DNA from: Nocardioides sp.
GTDB lineage: Bacteria > Actinomycetota > Actinomycetes > Propionibacteriales > Nocardioidaceae
Assembly (NCBI RefSeq): GCF_004803405.1
Contig: NZ_SSXI01000180.1
Coordinates: 1-61,244 of the forward strand
DNA: 61,244 nt
Reading direction: 5' to 3'
This document shows positions 27,730-35,846 of this stretch, in pieces. Under the pieces are notes generated by a model, which saw only the letters and a program-made list of their open reading frames with translations, was not told the origin of the DNA and did not search any database. The position numbers and the translations under genes were made by a program. Positions within the stretch are counted from its first letter, which is position 1; each line of letters begins with the position of its first letter.

Positions 27730-28992
27730 GCCGCCGGCGCGGTCGGTCAGCTCGCCGGCGCGCTCGCGGCGCCAGGTGTTCCAGTGCCAGGTCAGGAACC
27801 GCTCGGTCGCCCGCACCAGGTGCTGGGAGCGGATCGAGGGGAAGACGTCGAAGGCGTGCTGGGCTCCGGGGAGCTCGGCGTAGACGACCGTCCGCTTGGA
27901 TGTGGCCCGCAGCGCCTCGGCGAAGGCACGCGCCTGCCTGGGGTCGACCAGGGTGTCGCGCGAGCCGTGAATGATGAAGAAGTCCGGGTCGTCAGGGGTC
28001 ACCCGCAGCAGCGGCGAGGCCAGCTCGTAGATCTCCGGGTGGTCCTCGAAGCGCTCCTTGATCACCCAGCCGGACAGGAACCGGTCCCGCAGCACGAGCG
28101 CGGACTTCAGGCCGCTGGCCCCGGCGAGGTCGTAGATCCCGTAGTAGGGAACCGCGGCCTGCACCGAGGTGTCGGCGCTCTCGAAGCCCGGCTGGTACTC
28201 GGGGGCGTTGGGCGTCACCGCGGCCAGCGCCGTCAGGTGCCCGCCGGCCGAGCCCCCGGTGATGGCGACGTACTCCGGGTCCCCGCCGTACTCCGCGATA
28301 TTGTCCTTGATCCACGCGATCGCGGCCTTCACGTCGACGATCTGGGCGGGCCAGGGGTCGCGAGGCGCGAGCCGGTAGTTCGGCGCCACGCAGACCCAGC
28401 CTCGCGCAGCCATGTGCTGCATCAGCGGGAGCCCCTGCTGGTCCTTGTTCCCGATCGTCCACCCTCCGCCATGCACCTGCAGCAGGACCGGCGCCCCCTT
28501 CGCGGGCGTGACCTCCGAGGTGTAGACGTCGAGCAGTCCCCGTCGGCCGTACGGCGCGAACCGGATGTTCTTGTGCACCTCGACCCCGGCCTTGCGCGCC
28601 GCGCGGCCGAACGCGAAGGGGTTCGCGATCCGCCCCCAGGGGATCGCGCGGTCCGCCGGGGAGGGCTTGGCGTCGAGCTGCTCGACGTAGTCGACGCCGA
28701 GGCCCTCGACGAGTGCATCCTCTGCGTGCTCGACGGCCTTCCTGCTCTGCCTGACCAGGTAGACCAGACCGGCGGCGGAGAGCCCGGCGAGCACCAGCCC
28801 CCGCGGATCGCGGCGCGGCCCGAACGCGTTGGCCGCCGCGTCGGCAGCGGTCAAGCCGAGGACGTGCGGGGCGAGCTCGCCGGTGACCCAGCCCGCGAAG
28901 AACGCGGGGATGCCGGCGCCGGCGCCGGGGATCGGACGGATCGCGTTGGCCGTCAGTGCCGCGGTGACCACCTGTCGCCGTACGAACCCCAT
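27715..28992 (-). CDS. Alpha/beta hydrolase (hormone-sensitive lipase-like esterase)
   Basis: 425 aa from ATG 28992. A TAAGGT box lies 7 nt upstream, so it is probably leaderless; longer open frame further upstream is non-coding. The N-terminal ~110 residues are hydrophobic in part (IPAFFAGWVTGELAPHVLGL, GLVLAGLSAAGLVYLV) and may anchor it to the membrane. The catalytic domain has the oxyanion motif QVHGGGWTIG, nucleophile elbow GGSAGG, Asp in HGSRDTLVDPRQA and His in GAQHAFDVFP. It may hydrolyse esters of sterols or acylglycerols; the divergent acyltransferase gene and KstR-like site make a lipid role plausible. Confidence 0.83.
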   Translation of the reverse strand: MGFVRRQVVTAALTANAIRPIPGAGAGIPAFFAGWVTGELAPHVLGLTAADAAANAFGPRRDPRGLVLAGLSAAGLVYLVRQSRKAVEHAEDALVEGLGVDYVEQLDAKPSPADRAIPWGRIANPFAFGRAARKAGVEVHKNIRFAPYGRRGLLDVYTSEVTPAKGAPVLLQVHGGGWTIGNKDQQGLPLMQHMAARGWVCVAPNYRLAPRDPWPAQIVDVKAAIAWIKDNIAEYGGDPEYVAITGGSAGGHLTALAAVTPNAPEYQPGFESADTSVQAAVPYYGIYDLAGASGLKSALVLRDRFLSGWVIKERFEDHPEIYELASPLLRVTPDDPDFFIIHGSRDTLVDPRQARAFAEALRATSKRTVVYAELPGAQHAFDVFPSIRSQHLVRATERFLTWHWNTWRRERAGELTDRAGGLGTR

Positions 28993-28999
28993 GACCAGA

Positions 29000-29005
29000 A
29001 CCTTA
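29000..29005 (-). promoter_or_regulatory. -10 box of a leaderless transcript (alpha/beta hydrolase)
   Basis: TAAGGT on the minus strand ends 7 nt before ATG 28992. The KstR-like site at 29026-29039 would cover its -35 region. Confidence 0.5.
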
Positions 29006-29025
29006 TCCGGCTCGTTGTCCGGAAC

Positions 29026-29039
29026 TGATACGTGTTCTA
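29026..29039. promoter_or_regulatory. KstR-like operator between the hydrolase and the acyltransferase
   Basis: TGATACGTGTTCTA matches TnnAACnnGTTnnA with one core mismatch (TAC for AAC). It lies between divergent starts at 28992 and 29074. Confidence 0.5.
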
Positions 29040-29073
29040 TGTTCGCCATGGGGCGTCGAGACGGGAGCTGGGC

Positions 29074-30480
29074 ATGGATCGACTGTCGGGACTGGACGCG
29101 AGCTTCCTCTATCTGGAGACGCCCTCGCAGCTCATGCACGTGTGCGGGGTGATCGTCCTCGACCCGAGCACGATGCCGGAGCCCTACACCTTCGACCGGC
29201 TCCAGGCCGCCATCGACGAGCGTGTCCACGACGTGCCCGAGTTCACCCGCAAGATCCGGGCGGTGCCGCTCGGCCTCGACCACCCGGTCTGGGTGTGGGA
29301 CCAGAACTTCGACATCGAGCGTCATGTGCACCGGCTCGCCGTGCCGAGCCCGGGTGGCTACCGCGAGCTGATGGACCTGTGCGCGCACCTCGCCTCGCTG
29401 CCGCTGGACCGTTCGCGCCCGCTGTGGGAGATGTGGGTGATCGAGGGCTACCGGACCGAGGAGGGCGACGAGCGGGTCGTGGTGTTCGCCAAGATGCACC
29501 ACGCGACGGTCGACGGCGTCTCGGGCGCCAACCTGCTCTCGCACCTGTGCTCGATCGAGCCGGAGGCGCCGCCGCTCGTACCCGACCCGTCGCTCCGTCA
29601 CCCCCGCGACCCGGGCAAGGGCGAGCTGCTCGGCCGCGCCGTCGCCGGCACGGCGACCAGGCCGCTCGCCCTCGCCAAGATGCTCAAGCCGTCTGCCGAG
29701 CTGGTGACCAAGACGATCGGCCGCGCGCGGCAGGGTACGGCGATGGCCGCACCCTTCTCGGCGCCTCGCACCTCCTTCAACGGCACCATCACCGGGCACC
29801 GCTCGATCGCGATCGTCGACCTGCCGCTCGGCGACATCCGCGAGGTCAAGCAGGCGACCGGCGCGACCGTCAACGACGTGGTGCTGACCGTCGCCGGGGG
29901 TGCGCTGCGCGCCTACCTCGAGGAGCGGGACGAGCTGCCGGAGACGTCCCTGCTGGCAACGGTCCCGGTGAGTGTGCGAGACAGCTCGAAGCGGTCCAGC
30001 GGCGCCAACAAGATCTCGGCGCTGTTCACGAAGCTGGGTACCGACGTCGAGGACCCGGTCGAGAGGCTGGCCATGCTCGCCGAGCGCAACAGGCACGCCA
30101 AGGAGCACCACAACGCGATCAGTGCCGACGCGCTGCAGGACTGGGCGGAGTTCGCCGCGCCCCGGACCTTCGGCCTCGCGGTGCGGACCTACGCCAACCT
30201 CCGGCTCGCCGAGAAGCACCCGGTCGTGCACAACCTGGTCATCTCCAACGTCCCCGGCCCGCCGATCCCGCTCTACTTCGTGGGAGCCCGGATCGACGTG
30301 CTGTGTCCGCTGGGCCCGGTGTTCCATGGAGCCGGCCTCAACATCACCGTGATGTCGAACGACGGCAAGGTCCATGTGGGCGTGATCGCGTGCCGCGAGT
30401 CGATGCCCGACACCGACGCGTTGGCGCGGCACTTCCCGGCCGAGCTGGAGCGGCTCAAGGATGCCGTGGCGGGCCGGTGA
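29074..30480 (+). CDS. Wax ester synthase/diacylglycerol acyltransferase (WS/DGAT family)
   Basis: 468 aa from ATG 29074 (GGGAGC upstream); an in-frame GTG at 29032 lies inside the operator. It carries the catalytic HHxxxDG motif in KMHHATVDGVSG near residue 145, the N-terminal MDRLSGLDASFLYLETP signature, GATVNDVVLTVAGGALR, and the C-terminal NLVISNVPGPPIPLYFVGA segment. All are hallmarks of bacterial WS/DGAT enzymes that acylate diacylglycerol or fatty alcohols from acyl-CoA. It could store fatty acids or propionyl-derived carbon released from sterols. It converges with the small gene at 30455-30796 with a 26-bp overlap. Confidence 0.9.
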   Translation: MDRLSGLDASFLYLETPSQLMHVCGVIVLDPSTMPEPYTFDRLQAAIDERVHDVPEFTRKIRAVPLGLDHPVWVWDQNFDIERHVHRLAVPSPGGYRELMDLCAHLASLPLDRSRPLWEMWVIEGYRTEEGDERVVVFAKMHHATVDGVSGANLLSHLCSIEPEAPPLVPDPSLRHPRDPGKGELLGRAVAGTATRPLALAKMLKPSAELVTKTIGRARQGTAMAAPFSAPRTSFNGTITGHRSIAIVDLPLGDIREVKQATGATVNDVVLTVAGGALRAYLEERDELPETSLLATVPVSVRDSSKRSSGANKISALFTKLGTDVEDPVERLAMLAERNRHAKEHHNAISADALQDWAEFAAPRTFGLAVRTYANLRLAEKHPVVHNLVISNVPGPPIPLYFVGARIDVLCPLGPVFHGAGLNITVMSNDGKVHVGVIACRESMPDTDALARHFPAELERLKDAVAGR

Positions 30481-30796
30481 CGCGCGACCGCTCCTCGGCG
30501 AGGATCTGGAGCCGGTCCAGGATCACCCCGTGCTGGATCTCCGGCGGCCGCCAGGCGTCGGCGTAGAAGCGGCGGTCGACCTCCGGGGGATCCGGGAGCA
30601 TGGTCGTCAGCTCGAGCATGGTGCGGTCGACCCCGAGCTCCACCCGCGCCATGTAATCGAGAACGCGGCCGAATCGCCGGTCGAGCGCCCGCGGGTCGCG
30701 CATCGTGAAGTCCGCGTCGGCCAGGCGGAGTGGCGGGTGGTCGTCCGCCAGTCGGTCGACGTGGGCGCGAAGGCGGAGCTGGGTGTCCTGAGTCAT
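30455..30796 (-). CDS. Small conserved-looking protein, function unknown
   Basis: 113 aa from ATG 30796 (GTG 30805 also possible). No family recognised. It is acidic and arginine-rich, with a periodic helical pattern (LDRRFGRVLDYMARVELGV, DRTMLELTTMLPDPPEVDRR, FYADAWRPPEIQHGVILDRL) and no membrane segment. The helix with WRPPEIQHG could belong to a ferritin-like or metal-binding bundle, and the chain stops abruptly after that helix, so it may be the N-terminal piece of a longer ancestral protein. There is no clear ribosome binding site. It is divergent from the ACAD operon, with a KstR-type site between them. Confidence 0.5.
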   Translation of the reverse strand: MTQDTQLRLRAHVDRLADDHPPLRLADADFTMRDPRALDRRFGRVLDYMARVELGVDRTMLELTTMLPDPPEVDRRFYADAWRPPEIQHGVILDRLQILAEERSRVTGPPRHP

Positions 30797-30847
30797 CACG
30801 AACACTTCGTCACCATGCGGCTGGCGGATGGACGGTGCGCCTCAGAC

Positions 30848-30861
30848 TAGAACACGTTACA
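30848..30861. promoter_or_regulatory. KstR-type operator of the side-chain degradation operon
   Basis: TAGAACACGTTACA, identical to the site at 17535, matches TnnAACnnGTTnnA exactly. Its last four bases overlap the -10 box TACAGT (30858-30863). Confidence 0.75.
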
Positions 30862-30863
30862 GT
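30858..30863 (+). promoter_or_regulatory. -10 box of a leaderless transcript (fused acyl-CoA dehydrogenase)
   Basis: TACAGT ends 7 nt before GTG 30871. This decides the start of the fused gene. Confidence 0.6.
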
Positions 30864-30870
30864 TTGGACC

Positions 30871-33042
30871 GTGGATGCTGAGGCGATCAACGCAGTCCGC
30901 GCCGTCGTCGGCGAGGTGCTGGGCCGGGAGTCGGACGCGGGCGAGTGGGCCGCCTGGGCGGCGGCTGGGCTGACCTCCCTCCCGGTCCCCGAGGAGTACG
31001 GCGGCGACGGGCTCGGGCTGCCCGAGGTAGCCGTGCTGCTGCGGGAGTCGGGACGGCGGGCCGTGCAGGTCCCGGCATGGGAGACGCTGTGCTGCGGCGC
31101 GCTCACGCTGGCGGCGCACGGCACCGAGACCCAGCGCAAGGAGCTGCTGCCCGGTGTCGTCTCCGGCGAGGTGCTGCTCACGCCGGCGATGCGCGAGCCC
31201 GGCACCGGCCCGATCCGGACCACCGTCACGAACGGCGCGGTGACCGGCCGCAAGGTCGGCGTCACCTACGCGGAGTCCGCCACCCGGCTGCTGGTCACCG
31301 CCCTCGACGGCGAGAGCGAGGTCGTCGCCCTGGTCGACCCGAACGGACCGGGGGTCACGCTCCACGCGGCCAGTGCGTCCAGCGGCACGCCGCAGCACAC
31401 CGTGGTCCTCGACGGCGCTCCGGCGGAGCTGCTCGAGGAGGGGGCTGCCGACCGACTCGCCGATCTCGCCCGGGCCGGCCTGGCCACCACGGCGGCCGGC
31501 GTGCTGGCCGGAGCCCGCGACCTGACGGCCGAGTACGTCAAGGGGCGCACCCAGTTCGGACGCTCGCTGGCCGAGTTCCAGGCCGTCTCGCTGCAGATGG
31601 CCGACGTCTACGTCGCCTCACGCACCCTCGACCTGGCCGCCGACAACGCGGTGTGGCGGGTCGCCCAGGCTCTCCCGGCCGACGACGACCTGCGGGTCGC
31701 GGGCTACTGGGTGAGCCAGGTGGCGCCGCACGCCTTCCGGACCTGCCACCACCTGCACGGCGGCATGGGGGTCGATATCACCTACCCCCTGGTCGGCTAC
31801 ACGACCTGGGGCACCGACCTCGCCCATGCCTGCGACACCAGTGCTGCGCAGGTCCCGGTCGAGGACCCCGCGACCAAGAACCTCGAGCTCACCGTGGAGC
31901 AGCGGGCACTCAAAGCCGAGCTGCGCAGCTACTTCGGCAGCCGCGTGCACGACGAGCCGGCCGACCCCGGCGTGGTCGAGGGCACGTGGGACCGCCACGG
32001 GCCGTCGTACCAGAAGCTCATCAAGCAGCTCGGTGACGACGGCTGGATGGGCGTCGGCTGGCCGAAGGAGTACGGCGGCCACGGACTCGGCGAGGTCGAG
32101 CAGACCATCTTCGGCAACGAGGCGCAGTACCACGACGTGCACCTGCCCGCAGTGACGCTGCAGACCGTCGGGCCGACGCTGATCCGCTACGGCACCGAGA
32201 AGCAGAAGCAGATGTTCCTGCCCAGGATCCTCGCGGGCGAGGTCCACTTCGCGATCGGCTACAGCGAGCCGGACGCCGGCACCGACCTCGCATCGCTGCG
32301 GACCGTCGCGCGGCGGGACGGGGACCACTACGTGGTCAACGGCCAGAAGCTCTGGACCACCGGTGGCCACCAGGCCGACTACATCTGGCTCGCCTGCCGC
32401 ACCGACCCGGACGCCCCGAAGCACAAGGGCATCTCGATCCTGATCGTCGACACCTCCGATCCGGGCTACAGCTGGACGCCGATCATCACGGCCGACGGGT
32501 CGCACCACGTGAACGCGACCTACTACAACGACGTGCGGGTGCCCGTCGACATGCTCGTGGGGGAGGAGAACGAGGGCTGGAAGCTGATCACGACCCAGCT
32601 CAACCACGAGCGGGTGATGCTCGGCCCCGCCGGCCGGATCGAGGGCCTGCGGGACCGGGTGATCCGGTGGGCCGACCGCGCCGGCGTACGCGCCGAGCCC
32701 GACGTGGCCGACCTGATCGGCAAGGCCACGGCGGTGTTCCGGATCAACGAGCTCCTCAACTGGGAGGTCGCGCACGCCGCCGCGTCGGGTGAGCTCGAGG
32801 TTGCGGACGCGTCCTCCTCGAAGGTCTTCGCGGCCGACCAGGTGCAGCACCTGCTGGCCGACCTGATCTCCCTGGTGCACCGCCACGGCGACCCCGGGGA
32901 ACCGGAGACCAGGAGGCTGCTCGACTATCTCGACGCCCAGTCCAAGCGGAACCTGGTGCTCACCTTCGGTGGCGGCGTCCAGGAGGTGCAGCGCGAGCTG
33001 ATCTCGATGTTCGGCCTGGGCCTGCCGAGGGTGCCCCGGTGA
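30871..33042 (+). CDS. Fused acyl-CoA dehydrogenase, FadE28-FadE29 (ChsE2-ChsE1)-like
   Basis: 723 aa from GTG 30871. The N-terminal ~335 residues are one dehydrogenase unit of the FadE28 kind (VPEEYGGDGLGLPEVAVLL; FGRSLAEFQAVSLQMADVYV; HHLHGGMGVDITYPL). The C-terminal ~390 residues are a second unit of the FadE29 kind (GWPKEYGGHGLGEVEQ; GYSEPDAGTDLASLRTVA; NGQKLWTTGGHQADYIW; ending FGGGVQEVQRELISMFGLG). In mycobacteria these are two proteins forming a heterotetramer that removes hydrogen from the C3 side chain of the steroid-CoA. Here they share one chain. The operon downstream reproduces the rest of the mycobacterial order (ChsH2, ChsH1, Ltp2). Confidence 0.86.
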   Translation: MDAEAINAVRAVVGEVLGRESDAGEWAAWAAAGLTSLPVPEEYGGDGLGLPEVAVLLRESGRRAVQVPAWETLCCGALTLAAHGTETQRKELLPGVVSGEVLLTPAMREPGTGPIRTTVTNGAVTGRKVGVTYAESATRLLVTALDGESEVVALVDPNGPGVTLHAASASSGTPQHTVVLDGAPAELLEEGAADRLADLARAGLATTAAGVLAGARDLTAEYVKGRTQFGRSLAEFQAVSLQMADVYVASRTLDLAADNAVWRVAQALPADDDLRVAGYWVSQVAPHAFRTCHHLHGGMGVDITYPLVGYTTWGTDLAHACDTSAAQVPVEDPATKNLELTVEQRALKAELRSYFGSRVHDEPADPGVVEGTWDRHGPSYQKLIKQLGDDGWMGVGWPKEYGGHGLGEVEQTIFGNEAQYHDVHLPAVTLQTVGPTLIRYGTEKQKQMFLPRILAGEVHFAIGYSEPDAGTDLASLRTVARRDGDHYVVNGQKLWTTGGHQADYIWLACRTDPDAPKHKGISILIVDTSDPGYSWTPIITADGSHHVNATYYNDVRVPVDMLVGEENEGWKLITTQLNHERVMLGPAGRIEGLRDRVIRWADRAGVRAEPDVADLIGKATAVFRINELLNWEVAHAAASGELEVADASSSKVFAADQVQHLLADLISLVHRHGDPGEPETRRLLDYLDAQSKRNLVLTFGGGVQEVQRELISMFGLGLPRVPR

Positions 33043-33605
33043 GCGAGGAGCTGGTGGACCCCGCCGTCCACGAGAAGGTCATGGCCGAGGCCGAGCGCAT
33101 CAAGTCGTGGGGCGAGGCCGCCGAGCGGTTCGCGCGCGACCCGGTCAACCAGCCGACGATCAACAACTGGCTCGAGGCGATCGGCCTCGACAGCCCGCGG
33201 TTCACCGCCGGTGAGGCGCCGCCGTCGATGGCGCAGGTCTGGACGATGTACGGCCTCGGCGGCAGGCCCAGCGAGGACGACCCGCTGCATACGATGATGA
33301 CCGTGCTGACCGATGCCGGCTTCACGGCCGTGCTCGGCACCAACTGCGAGCAGACCTACGAGCGCTACCTGAGGGTGGGGGAGCAGCTTCGGGTCACCAC
33401 CGCCCTCGACTCCGTGGTCGGCCCCAAGGCGACCGCCATGGGTGTCGGCTACTTCGTCACCTCGCGCAGCACCTGGTACGTCGAGCACGACGACGGGACG
33501 TCCGAGCGGGTCGCCACCATGCTGTTCCGGGTGCTCAAGTTCGTCCCGGCCTCCGATCCCGGAGATCGCCCCGGCGACCGTCGCGACACCAGGGAGGACA
33601 CATGA
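33039..33605 (+). CDS. MaoC-like hydratase subunit, equivalent to the N-terminal half of ChsH2
   Basis: 188 aa. It resembles the FAS1-like/MaoC N-terminal hot-dog domain (VNQPTINNWLEAIG, RFTAGEAPPSMAQVWTMYGLG, CEQTYERYLRVGEQLRVTT, GYFVTSRSTWYVEHDDG). In mycobacterial ChsH2 this domain is followed in the same chain by a DUF35 domain; here it ends and the DUF35 part is a separate gene. With ChsH1 it would hydrate the enoyl-CoA made by the fused dehydrogenase. Start GTG 33039 overlaps the previous stop by 4 nt. Confidence 0.82.
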   Translation: MSEELVDPAVHEKVMAEAERIKSWGEAAERFARDPVNQPTINNWLEAIGLDSPRFTAGEAPPSMAQVWTMYGLGGRPSEDDPLHTMMTVLTDAGFTAVLGTNCEQTYERYLRVGEQLRVTTALDSVVGPKATAMGVGYFVTSRSTWYVEHDDGTSERVATMLFRVLKFVPASDPGDRPGDRRDTREDT

Positions 33606-34024
33606 GCACCGACGTCGTGCGGCCGGTCGTCAGCCGCGACAACTCCTACTTCTTCGAGGGCACGGCCAGCCGCGAGCTGCGCATCCAGCGGTGCAACGCC
33701 TGCGGCGTGCTCCGCCATCCGCCCGGCCCGGCGTGTCCGAACTGCGGCGCCCTGGACCGCGGCTGGGTGGTGGCGAAGGGCGAGGGCACCGTCTACTCCT
33801 ACGTCGTGCACCGCGCGCCGCAGGTGCCGGGCAAGCAGCTGCCGCTGGTGATCGCGCTGCTCGACCTCGAGGAGGGGGTCCGGATGGTCGCGGAGGTGAC
33901 CGGGGTCCCGGCCGACGGTCCTGACGGGCTGAGGATCGGGGAGCGGCTGGTCGTGGACTGGAACGTGATCGACGACGAGCTGACGCTGCCGATCTGGCGG
34001 CGGCCGGAAGGGGAGCGTCAATGA
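33602..34024 (+). CDS. DUF35/OB-fold zinc-ribbon protein, equivalent to the C-terminal half of ChsH2
   Basis: 140 aa. A rubredoxin-like zinc ribbon with two CxxC pairs (CNACGVLRHPPGPACPNCG, residues ~38-56) is followed by an OB-fold (GEGTVYSYVVHRAPQVPGKQL, VAEVTGVPADG). In the ChsH1-ChsH2-Ltp2 system this domain holds the aldolase Ltp2 next to the hydratase. ATG 33602 and the stop both overlap neighbours by 4 nt. Confidence 0.85.
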   Translation: MSTDVVRPVVSRDNSYFFEGTASRELRIQRCNACGVLRHPPGPACPNCGALDRGWVVAKGEGTVYSYVVHRAPQVPGKQLPLVIALLDLEEGVRMVAEVTGVPADGPDGLRIGERLVVDWNVIDDELTLPIWRRPEGERQ

Positions 34025-34419
34025 GCGGCGTACTCACCGGTCTCGAGGTCGGACAGCGGATCCCCGAGTGGACGCTGCCGATCACGCCCACACTGGTCGT
34101 CTCGACCGCGATCGCGACCCGCGACTTCCAAGACGTGCACCACGACCGGGACGTCGCGCAGGCCGCCGGGTCGAAGGACATCTTCGTCAACATCCTCACC
34201 TCCACCGCGCTCTGCGAGCGCTTCGTCACCGACTGGGCAGGCCCGGAGGTGCAGATCGAGGGCATCGCGATCCGCCTGGGAGCGCCCGCCTACCCCTACG
34301 ACACGCTCACCTTCGGCGGCGAGGTCACCGAGATCACCGACGGGGTGGCCACGATCAAGGTGGTCGGCAGGGTGTCGCTGGGCGACCACGTCATCGGCAC
34401 CGTGAGGATCGCAGCATGA
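34021..34419 (+). CDS. chsH1: MaoC-family enoyl-CoA hydratase, ChsH1-like
   Basis: 132 aa, a single hot-dog domain with the R-hydratase motif TRDFQDVHHDRDVAQAAG near residue 35 containing the catalytic Asp and His. FVNILTSTALCERFVTDW and PYDTLTFGGEVTEI follow. Mycobacterial ChsH1 supplies the active site of the ChsH1-ChsH2 hydratase that acts on 3-oxo-4,17-pregnadiene-20-carboxyl-CoA. Gene order and overlaps agree with that role; the substrate is inferred. Confidence 0.85.
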   Translation: MSGVLTGLEVGQRIPEWTLPITPTLVVSTAIATRDFQDVHHDRDVAQAAGSKDIFVNILTSTALCERFVTDWAGPEVQIEGIAIRLGAPAYPYDTLTFGGEVTEITDGVATIKVVGRVSLGDHVIGTVRIAA

Positions 34420-35588
34420 GCTCGCGCACGCTGGCAGGCAGGGCCGCCATCGTCGGCATCGGGGCGACCGAGTTCTCGAAGGAGTCCGGCCGCTCCGAGC
34501 TCCAGCTCTCCGTCGAGGCGGTCCAGCACGCACTGGCCGACTGCGGCCTGACGCCGGCCGACGTCGACGGCCTGACCACCTTCACCATGGACAGCTCCGC
34601 CGAGATCGCGGTCGCCCGCGAGCTCGGCATCCCCGAGCTGCGCTTCTTCAGCCGGATCAACTACGGCGGCGGCGCCGCCTGCGCGACGATCCAGCAGGCG
34701 GCCATGGCGGTGGCGACCGGCGTGGCCGACGTGGTCGTCGCGTACCGAGGCTTCAACGAGCGCTCCGGTGACCGTTTCGGGCAGGTGTCGAGATGGGCGG
34801 CCGCGCAGGTCAACACCAACGGCCTGGACAACGCGTGGACCTACCCGCTGGGCCTCTCCACCCCCGCAGCGACGGTGGCGATGCAGGCCCGCCGGTACAT
34901 GCACGAGTACGGCGCCACGTCCGAGGACTTCGGGCGGGTGGCCGTGGCCGGCCGCCGGCATGCCGCGACCAACCCGGCCGCGTTCTTCTTCGGCCGGCCG
35001 ATCACGCTCGAGGAGCACCAGGCGTCACGGATGATCGCCGACCCGCTGCATCTGCTCGACTGCTGCCAGGAGTCCGATGGGGCGGTCGCGATCGTGGTGG
35101 TCTCGGCCGAGCGGGCCGCGGACCTGCCGCAGAAGCCCGCCTACATCGCCGCGGCCGCGCAGGGGTCCGGGCGCGACCAGTTCGTGATGACGTCCTACTA
35201 CCGCGACGACATCGGGATCCCGGAGATCGGCGTGGTCGGTCGCGAGCTGTGGAAGCAGTCCGGTCTCACCCCTGACGACGTGCCGATGGCGATCCTGTAC
35301 GACCACTTCACGCCGTACGTCCTCATGCAGCTGGAGGAGCTCGGCTTCTGCGGTCGCGGTGAGGCGAAGGACTTCGTCAGGGACGGTGCGATCGAGGTCG
35401 GCGGCCGCCTCCCGATCAACACGCACGGCGGTCAGCTGGGCGAGGCCTACATCCACGGCATGAACGGCATCGCCGAGGGCGTCCGCCAGATCCGCGGCAG
35501 CTCGGTCAACCCGGTGGACGACGCGCACCATGTCCTCGTCACCGCCGGCACGGGCGTTCCGACGAGCGGGCTGATCCTCTCCGCCTGA
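34416..35588 (+). CDS. ltp2: Thiolase-fold aldolase Ltp2-like (steroid side-chain retro-aldol)
   Basis: 390 aa of the SCP-x/nonspecific lipid-transfer thiolase group: AIVGIGATEFSKESGRSELQL at the N-terminus, INYGGGAACATIQQAAMAVATG, DPLHLLDCCQESDGAVA and C-terminal NTHGGQLGEAYIHGMNGIAEG. Mycobacterial Ltp2 cleaves the 17-hydroxy steroid-CoA to androstenedione plus propionyl-CoA and needs the DUF35 domain of ChsH2. It is the last gene of the operon, with a 4-nt overlap with chsH1. Confidence 0.86.
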   Translation: MSSRTLAGRAAIVGIGATEFSKESGRSELQLSVEAVQHALADCGLTPADVDGLTTFTMDSSAEIAVARELGIPELRFFSRINYGGGAACATIQQAAMAVATGVADVVVAYRGFNERSGDRFGQVSRWAAAQVNTNGLDNAWTYPLGLSTPAATVAMQARRYMHEYGATSEDFGRVAVAGRRHAATNPAAFFFGRPITLEEHQASRMIADPLHLLDCCQESDGAVAIVVVSAERAADLPQKPAYIAAAAQGSGRDQFVMTSYYRDDIGIPEIGVVGRELWKQSGLTPDDVPMAILYDHFTPYVLMQLEELGFCGRGEAKDFVRDGAIEVGGRLPINTHGGQLGEAYIHGMNGIAEGVRQIRGSSVNPVDDAHHVLVTAGTGVPTSGLILSA

Positions 35589-35602
35589 AGGGGGCGGTCG
35601 GG

Positions 35603-35746
35603 TCACTCGCCTCCGCGTTTCGCCTGGAACCCGAACGCCAGGGCCGCCCCGATCAGCGCGCCGACGACGAGGAAGATGAACTGGTCGGTCGCAAGCCACA
35701 GCAGCACGCCCAGTCCAGCAGGGACGGCGAACCACGCGGCGCTCAC
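35603..35746 (-). CDS. Very small membrane protein, hypothetical
   Basis: 47 aa from GTG 35746 (CGAGAG just upstream). The sequence is two short hydrophobic stretches (AAWFAVPAGLGVLLWLA, FIFLVVGALIGAALAFGF) around a polar TDQ turn and a basic end QAKRGG, so it could be a helical hairpin in the membrane. No family recognised. It is divergent from the FMN riboswitch and ends 14 bp from the ltp2 stop. It could be chance, but the hydrophobic pattern and positive-inside end favour a real gene. Confidence 0.4.
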   Translation of the reverse strand: MSAAWFAVPAGLGVLLWLATDQFIFLVVGALIGAALAFGFQAKRGGE

Positions 35747-35846
35747 CTCTCGACGATAACCCGGGGTGAGCCGGACGGCTGTCCGGAAAGTGAGCGGTAC
35801 CACAGCGGATCCTCCCGGCCCCTGTGCGAAGATGACACCAAGAGCT

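Noticed and set aside
28993..30432. N-terminal extension of the alpha/beta hydrolase frame
   Set aside because: It lies opposite the WS/DGAT gene, has shadow composition, and a promoter box sits directly before ATG 28992.
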